Shown: positions 59,816-64,000 of the stretch, piece by piece | How the letters are laid out: every line of letters begins with the position of its first letter | Position numbering within the stretch: position 1 is the stretch's first letter | NCBI RefSeq assembly: GCF_001939115.1 | Contig: NZ_MQTZ01000044.1 | Coordinates: 1-64,000, forward strand | Source of the DNA: Leptolyngbya sp. 'hensonii' | Lineage (GTDB): Bacteria > Cyanobacteriota > Cyanobacteriia > GCF-001939115 | Reading direction: 5' to 3' | DNA length: 64,000 nucleotides | Notes under the pieces: model-generated | Databases searched by the model: none | What the model was told of the DNA's origin: nothing | Seen by the model: only the letters and a program-made list of their open reading frames with translations | Translations under genes and position numbers: made by a program

Positions 59816-60508
59816 AGACTGACCTCCTATAAACCAGCGTTAACTGTCCTCACTTCACTCACCTCACAGAGCAGAGAGCTCGGTAGCACCATTGCTGTGT
59901 GACGTAAAACACGATTGGGAGCGACGAAGATCACTGAACGAAAACATAGCCTAGGTATGATTACCCTGGTTTCTTTTTGCTTAAACAAGCTTACACCACT
60001 TAACAAAAAATTCAAGTCCAAGATCTACCTTGAGAAAGTTTGCACTATTGAATGAGTCAGATGAACTGAGATGCATTGCAGGACTAGAGCGATGTTAAAG
60101 AGCCGTTTAAAATTGTCAAATGGAACTTTATGCTGATTCCCATAAAGAAATCATCAGTATATTCATGCAATCCCTGAATAGCCAATGCTGTCTTGTGATT
60201 AGCCTGCCTCTTGCTTCCTGGAGCTGACACAGCATGATTCATCTCATACACAGGCACTTCTATAACTTCAGGATGAAACCTGTAAATTGTACTTAGAAAG
60301 ATTTTTAATCATTCCCTGTGGCGAGGGTTTATAGAAATTTCTTATACGAAAGGGGCCTTTTTTTAAAGTACTAATCGTGTCTTTTATTACAGAATTCCAA
60401 ACTTTGCCTGGTGCAAAAAAGCCTGATGTGACTGAAGTGCGAAGGCTGTCTTTACGGATCAGTCTGAGGGTTTTAGCAGAATCAGCAGGGTAGATGACTG
60501 CCGTGGAT
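59816..60508. other. gene-free spacer upstream of the M23 peptidase gene
   Basis: About 690 bases between the M23 gene and trmL. AT-rich with no open frame of good coding quality, no repeat copy, and no tRNA. A long leader is common for such peptidase genes, but none of the conserved segments of the ydaO/c-di-AMP riboswitch could be identified on the minus strand. Confidence 0.4.
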
Positions 60509-60970
60509 TCAGGTCAGGTGACCTAATTGCCGCCTAGCTTCAAATAAGCCCAAAGCCGCACTGACGGAGAGATTTAAGCTGCGAACACCCGCCTGAGTCA
60601 TGGGGATTCGGATGGTTTCGGCACAGTGGGCCAAGGCCCAGGCTGGGAGGCCAACGGTTTCACTCCCAAACAAGAGCCAATCATCCTCTCGATAATGAAA
60701 ATTGACATAGTTGCAATTGCCGACGGTCGTAAATCCAAGCCATCGACCTCCCCGTTGTTGGCAGTATGTGTGGAAGAGTTCTAACGATTCGTGATAATGC
60801 AGGTCTACATAAGGCCAATAGTCTAAGCCTGCCCGTTTTAAATAGCGATCGCTGATTTCAAACCCCAAGGGCCCGACTAGGTGTAGTTCGGTTCCAGTAG
60901 CAGCGCAGGTTCTGGCTATATTACCGGTATTGGGTGGGATTTGGGGGTGAACCAGAACAACCTGTGGCAT
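60509..60970 (-). CDS. trmL: tRNA (cytidine/uridine-34 2'-O)-methyltransferase TrmL
   Basis: 153 residues, the normal size of this minimal SPOUT enzyme, which methylates the wobble ribose of tRNA-Leu. Knot motifs visible: VLVHPQIPPNTGNIARTCAA at the N terminus, LLFGSETVGLPAWAL, and IRIPMTQAGVRSLNLSVSAA with the S-L-N-L-S-V-S-A segment that binds SAM. ATG 60970 is followed by PQVVLVHPQ and has no alternative. Confidence 0.94.
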   Translation of the reverse strand: MPQVVLVHPQIPPNTGNIARTCAATGTELHLVGPLGFEISDRYLKRAGLDYWPYVDLHYHESLELFHTYCQQRGGRWLGFTTVGNCNYVNFHYREDDWLLFGSETVGLPAWALAHCAETIRIPMTQAGVRSLNLSVSAALGLFEARRQLGHLT

Positions 60971-61097
60971 GGATCAATTCATCAATTCCTGGGGCAAACA
61001 AGTTGGAAAAGTAAAGAAATTCGATATATTTTACTTATGGGTCAGTAGGGAGGCATCTGGTTAGTTATTAAAATACTAACGATTGACCTGGATCCAC

Positions 61098-62249
61098 TTA
61101 TGCAACGAGTGGCTGACAAATTTCGCTTTCCAACTCTAGCTCCCGATCGGCCATTTTTTGAATCGCCTGGATAAAAGCGGCCTGGGGGCTACCCAGGGTC
61201 TCTTGGGCTTGTAACCACTGTTGGGCTTCGTTGCCCTCCCGGAGAATTTTCTTGAGTGGCAGCAGAAAGCAACTGAAGCCCTGGGCTTTGGCAACTGGCC
61301 AGACTTCGGCATAGAGTTGCTCAATCCATTCGCGGGCCGAAATGACCCGGCCATCTTGCCACTGTCGCAGGGAAGCGTCAAGGCTCGACTGGGCAACTGC
61401 AACTTCGTTGGCCTCAGTCAGTGCCACCAGATCGTCGGCTCGGGTGGTGGCGGGCAGGGTTGATTTCTGAAGGGGGTCCAATCCTGGATCGGCCAGCATT
61501 TGTTGCAGCCGGGCCTCCAGGAGTGCCGTAATCGCTAGCAGAGAAACGGGATCCGTGACCAGATCACAAATTCTCAATTCTAGGCGGTTGAGATTATAAG
61601 GGCGGCGATCGCCATTAGGGCGGACAGAAGACCACAAGTGGCGTACATTTTGCATCGTTCCGGCTGCCAATTGAGCTTCAGTCCAGCGAATAAAGTGAGT
61701 ATGGCTTTCAAACAAGGGGACTGCAGCCGGTGTTTTGGGGAAAAGACCCCAACGGGTGGAGTGGTATCCGGTGATCTGGCCATCCAAAAACGGAGAGGCT
61801 GCACTCAACGCCAGCAGCAAGGGAGCTTCAACCCGGACCAGTCGGCAGGCTTGCAGAAGCCGTTCTGGATCGCTGATACCAATATTGATGTGAATGCTGG
61901 CCGTAACCACTTTGGTGCCATAGGTTTGCTCAATATAGGCATGGTAAGGATTCTCAGGATCAGAGCGATAAAAACGATCGCTGCCTCCCAGGGAAAGGGT
62001 ACTGCCCGGCAGGAGGGTATAGTTTCCCAAACTTTGCAGGTATTGCCGCAGGTGCAGGCGAGGCCGTACCAGAGCGCACAGAAGGCGTTCATAGCGGCAG
62101 AGGGGTGGGGTGGTGTACTCTACGTTGCGGCTATCGGGTTCCCGGACAAAACCTTCCAGGGCCGCCACAATTTTGTCAGACAACCCAACGATGTCCCCTT
62201 CTGGGGTGCCAGTGTACATCTCAACTTCAAAGCCTTTGGTCAGGAGCAC
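61098..62249 (-). CDS. gshA: glutamate-cysteine ligase, cyanobacterial type
   Basis: About 383 residues from GTG 62249 (VLLTKGFEVEMYTGTPEG), with AGGAG 10 bases upstream. The frame to ATG 62300 gives a Lys/Arg-rich leader not seen in the family. This enzyme joins glutamate and cysteine in the first step of glutathione synthesis and, in cyanobacteria, belongs to its own group: KGFEVEMYTGTPEGDIVGLS, REPDSRNVEYTTPPLCRYER, TASIHINIGI, YHSTRWGLFPKTPAAVPLFE, and YNLNRLELRICDLVTDPVSL. All motifs are present. Links to the sulfur genes of the first 25 kb through cysteine. Confidence 0.93.
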   Translation of the reverse strand: MLLTKGFEVEMYTGTPEGDIVGLSDKIVAALEGFVREPDSRNVEYTTPPLCRYERLLCALVRPRLHLRQYLQSLGNYTLLPGSTLSLGGSDRFYRSDPENPYHAYIEQTYGTKVVTASIHINIGISDPERLLQACRLVRVEAPLLLALSAASPFLDGQITGYHSTRWGLFPKTPAAVPLFESHTHFIRWTEAQLAAGTMQNVRHLWSSVRPNGDRRPYNLNRLELRICDLVTDPVSLLAITALLEARLQQMLADPGLDPLQKSTLPATTRADDLVALTEANEVAVAQSSLDASLRQWQDGRVISAREWIEQLYAEVWPVAKAQGFSCFLLPLKKILREGNEAQQWLQAQETLGSPQAAFIQAIQKMADRELELESEICQPLVA

Positions 62250-62424
62250 GACAGGTTTTCTCCTATAACAGTTTGCCTTTCCCTGAAGTACAGTCTGCAC
62301 TGCAAAGTGATGGCTTGGAATCCTGCAGCAGGCTGAATTGTTGAAGCTGCTGAGGCTGCTCTATTGTCCCATGTTGGCGTGGCAGTTGCCTGTTTGGGCG
62401 ATTTCTCTAGATGGATTCAGGATT

Positions 62425-62919
62425 TTAATCGCTGAGCGCCAGGATTTTTTCGGCTACAGATTCAGGAACTGGAAGGACAGATAGGCGATTGCCCTGGCGC
62501 ACGACAACCAGTTCTTCAGCACTGAACTTTTGACGCAACTGTTCCAGAGGAATAATTTCTGGAAATACCTGGACAAATTCAACTTGAACGGTTTGCCAGC
62601 GAGGCTGTTCGGGGGTTGATTTGGCGTCGTAATACTTACTTTGGGCATCAAATTGGGTTGGGTCCACCACATCTGGCGTGATCACTCGCATGAGTCCTGC
62701 AATACCGGGAGGATTGGAATTGGAGTGGTAGAAAAAGACCAGATCCCCAGGTTGCATCTGCCGGAGGTAGTTTCGAGCTTGGTAGTTCCGGACTCCATCC
62801 CAGAGGGTTGTGCCGTCTCTCTGGAGGTCCGTAATGCTATAAACGGCTGGCTCTGACTTCATGAGCCAGTAATTCGGTGTGCTTGTAGACTTTGACATAT
62901 TCATACGGTTGTATTCCAT
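62425..62919 (-). CDS. EVE-domain protein
   Basis: 164 residues (ATG 62919, or ATG 62901 giving MSKSTSTPNYW). YWLMKSEPAVYSITDLQRDG is the hallmark N terminus of the EVE family (PUA-like), with WDGVRNYQARNYLRQMQPGD and FYHSNSNPPGIAGLMRV forming the base-binding pocket region. EVE/YTH-like domains bind modified nucleobases in DNA or RNA; in bacteria they often accompany restriction genes, though this one is in a housekeeping context. Confidence 0.92.
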   Translation of the reverse strand: MEYNRMNMSKSTSTPNYWLMKSEPAVYSITDLQRDGTTLWDGVRNYQARNYLRQMQPGDLVFFYHSNSNPPGIAGLMRVITPDVVDPTQFDAQSKYYDAKSTPEQPRWQTVQVEFVQVFPEIIPLEQLRQKFSAEELVVVRQGNRLSVLPVPESVAEKILALSD

Positions 62920-63006
62920 ATATATAGATGATCAGGCGTTTCTGCTGGTTTAAATAGGAATAGTAAGCGTTACCTGCAACGCCCCTAATCGGATGTTTCC
63001 AAAAAT

Positions 63007-64000
63007 ATGACCATCTTTAACAATTGGGATGTGGTTGCTCAGGGCTGGTACATCGCCTGCGCCAGTCGATCGTTACCCCGTGAACAGGCCCGATCGGTAG
63101 AATTGTGCGGTCAACGGCTGGTGGTTTTCCGTGGGGTGGATGGGCGAGTTCGGGCGCTGGATGCCTATTGTCCTCATATGGGTACTGACCTGGGTATTGG
63201 TCGAGTGGAGGGAAACCAGATCCGATGTTTCTTTCACCACTGGGCCTTTGATGAGACGGGGCAATGTCAGAATATTCCCTGTGGAGAAGGAATTCCCCCC
63301 CAGGCCCAGGTGCGGGCCTACGCCGTGACCGAGCAGTATGGGTTTATCTGGGTGTATCCCGATCAGGTGGCCCCGGAAGGTCTGGCTGAGTTCGATGAGC
63401 TGCGCGGTCACCCGATCGTTTGCCAGGCTGATCGGGCTTTTGAGCGCAACTGTCACCACCATATCTGCATGATGAATGGCATTGATGCCCAGCATCTCCA
63501 GACGGTGCATCGCCTCCATGTACAGATGAATCTCTCCCTGCAGCAGAACCAGACTGGCACGATCGTGGACTTTACCCTGCACGGCCAGTTTCCAGCCACA
63601 ACCTGGCGAGAAAAAATGGGTCGTCAGGTTCTGGGGCCGACTTACACCTACGCTATGCGCTATGCCCATGGGTGTCTGGGACTGTTAACCGTCATGAAAA
63701 ATGTGCGCCTAGTGCCGCCTCTGCACATGATTTATGCCTATACGCCTGTGGCTCCTGGCAGAACCCGGATTCAACCCATTTATGTGACTCGACAGCGTCA
63801 GGGTCTGGGGGGATGGCTGGTCAGCCAGTTGCTCTTAGGACTGACCCGGCTGGCCTACTACCTGTTACGGGATGAAGATGGGCTGATTTACGACCATATC
63901 CAATTTTCTCCCCAAGCCCTGCTGCCCATCGATCGGCCGATCGTTGCCTATATGCAGTATGTGAATCGCCTGGAGCCTTCGATCTGGTCTAGAGTACCGC
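63007..64000 (+). CDS. Rieske non-heme iron oxygenase (cut by window end)
   Basis: Open from ATG 63007 to the window end, 331 codons without a stop. The Rieske cluster ligands are Cys55-x-His57 in AYCPHMGTDLG and Cys74-x2-His77 in CFFHHWAFD. The mononuclear iron site is NGIDAQHLQTVHRLH with Asp160, His163 and His168 (D-x2-H-x4-H). This is the layout of plant/cyanobacterial Rieske oxygenases such as chlorophyllide a oxygenase or PaO-like proteins; the hydrophobic GLGGWLVSQLLLGLTRLAYY region near residue 275 suggests membrane contact. The C terminus and exact family are outside the window. Confidence 0.9.
   Translation, partial: MTIFNNWDVVAQGWYIACASRSLPREQARSVELCGQRLVVFRGVDGRVRALDAYCPHMGTDLGIGRVEGNQIRCFFHHWAFDETGQCQNIPCGEGIPPQAQVRAYAVTEQYGFIWVYPDQVAPEGLAEFDELRGHPIVCQADRAFERNCHHHICMMNGIDAQHLQTVHRLHVQMNLSLQQNQTGTIVDFTLHGQFPATTWREKMGRQVLGPTYTYAMRYAHGCLGLLTVMKNVRLVPPLHMIYAYTPVAPGRTRIQPIYVTRQRQGLGGWLVSQLLLGLTRLAYYLLRDEDGLIYDHIQFSPQALLPIDRPIVAYMQYVNRLEPSIWSRVP

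Noticed and set aside
59816-60508. c-di-AMP (ydaO-type) riboswitch before the M23/LysM gene
   Set aside because: Such riboswitches often precede wall peptidase genes, but the conserved GGGG-GAA, CCGAA-CCCG and AGC-AACCUCG segments were not found on the minus strand.
1-64000. CRISPR array, prophage or rRNA operon
   Set aside because: No regularly spaced direct repeats, no phage structural or integrase genes and no rRNA-like sequence were seen; the only RNA gene supported is tRNA-Met.

Overview
The window is chromosomal DNA of a cyanobacterium, probably a filamentous Leptolyngbya/Oscillatoriales-type organism. The evidence is the many HIP1-type octamers (GCGATCGC and close variants) inside genes, together with cyanobacterial signature genes: the carboxysome shell protein CcmP, the Rubisco assembly chaperone Raf1, cyanobacterial-type glutamate-cysteine ligase, a C-DES-like cystine lyase, and Sbp/CysTWA sulfate uptake.

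Layout. (1) 1-1,500: truncated IS630-type transposase, one small hypothetical gene and a repeat-rich spacer. (2) 1.5-13.3 kb: a sulfonate/nitrate/taurine-class ABC transporter (binding lipoprotein with an extra C-terminal domain, permease, ATPase); a regulator on the opposite strand in which a LysR protein is fused to a copy of the transporter's binding-protein fold; then, divergent from the regulator, a tight series encoding an AprA-like flavoprotein, an AprB-like 2x[4Fe-4S] ferredoxin, a HEAT-repeat protein, an Mrp-type Fe-S carrier ATPase, a YeiH-type transporter and a TauE/SafE exporter. This is the best candidate for a poorly described system: uptake and redox processing of an unidentified, probably organosulfur, substrate. 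(3) 13.5-25.7 kb: CrtISO-like oxidoreductase, MsrB, two Rrf2 repressors lacking the Fe-S cysteine triad, two stand-alone NIL-domain proteins, CysK, sulfate transporter genes sbpA-cysT-cysW and cysA, a small membrane protein, a second TauE and a PAP2 phosphatase. A shared operator-like motif (ACGGTAA-W-TC ... GGARTATCGTA) lies before several of these genes, and unusually long hairpins lie in the cysA leader and between sbpA and cysT. (4) 25.7-31.4 kb: DUF202 protein, an operon of APC permease, CadD-like transporter and exported protein, then an IS630 element with TIRs and TA flanks beside possible IS605 debris. (5) 31.6-52.9 kb: mostly housekeeping: PspA/IM30, SPOR-like envelope protein, DUF721, ccmP, raf1, glcD, miaA, gyrB, cold-shock/membrane/sunset fusion, CHAT-TPR membrane protein, peptidoglycan-binding protein, RecB-like nuclease, a decayed Uma2 gene, cystine lyase-like enzyme, glycosyltransferase and SDR. 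(6) 53-64 kb: a 1-kb gene-free stretch with a possible degenerate structured RNA and a MITE-like repeat, two tandem TIGR04325-type methyltransferases, an LCM-type methyltransferase, tRNA-Met(CAU), LysM/M23 peptidase, TrmL, GshA, EVE protein and a partial Rieske oxygenase cut by the window end.

Together the first 25 kb, plus gshA and the cystine lyase-like gene, give a sulfur-centred gene set: import of sulfate and probably a sulfonate, reduction and Fe-S electron transfer, cysteine and glutathione synthesis, sulfite/sulfate export and methionine sulfoxide repair, under one LysR-type and two Rrf2-type regulators. Functions are assigned from sequence motifs seen by eye; no database search was run.
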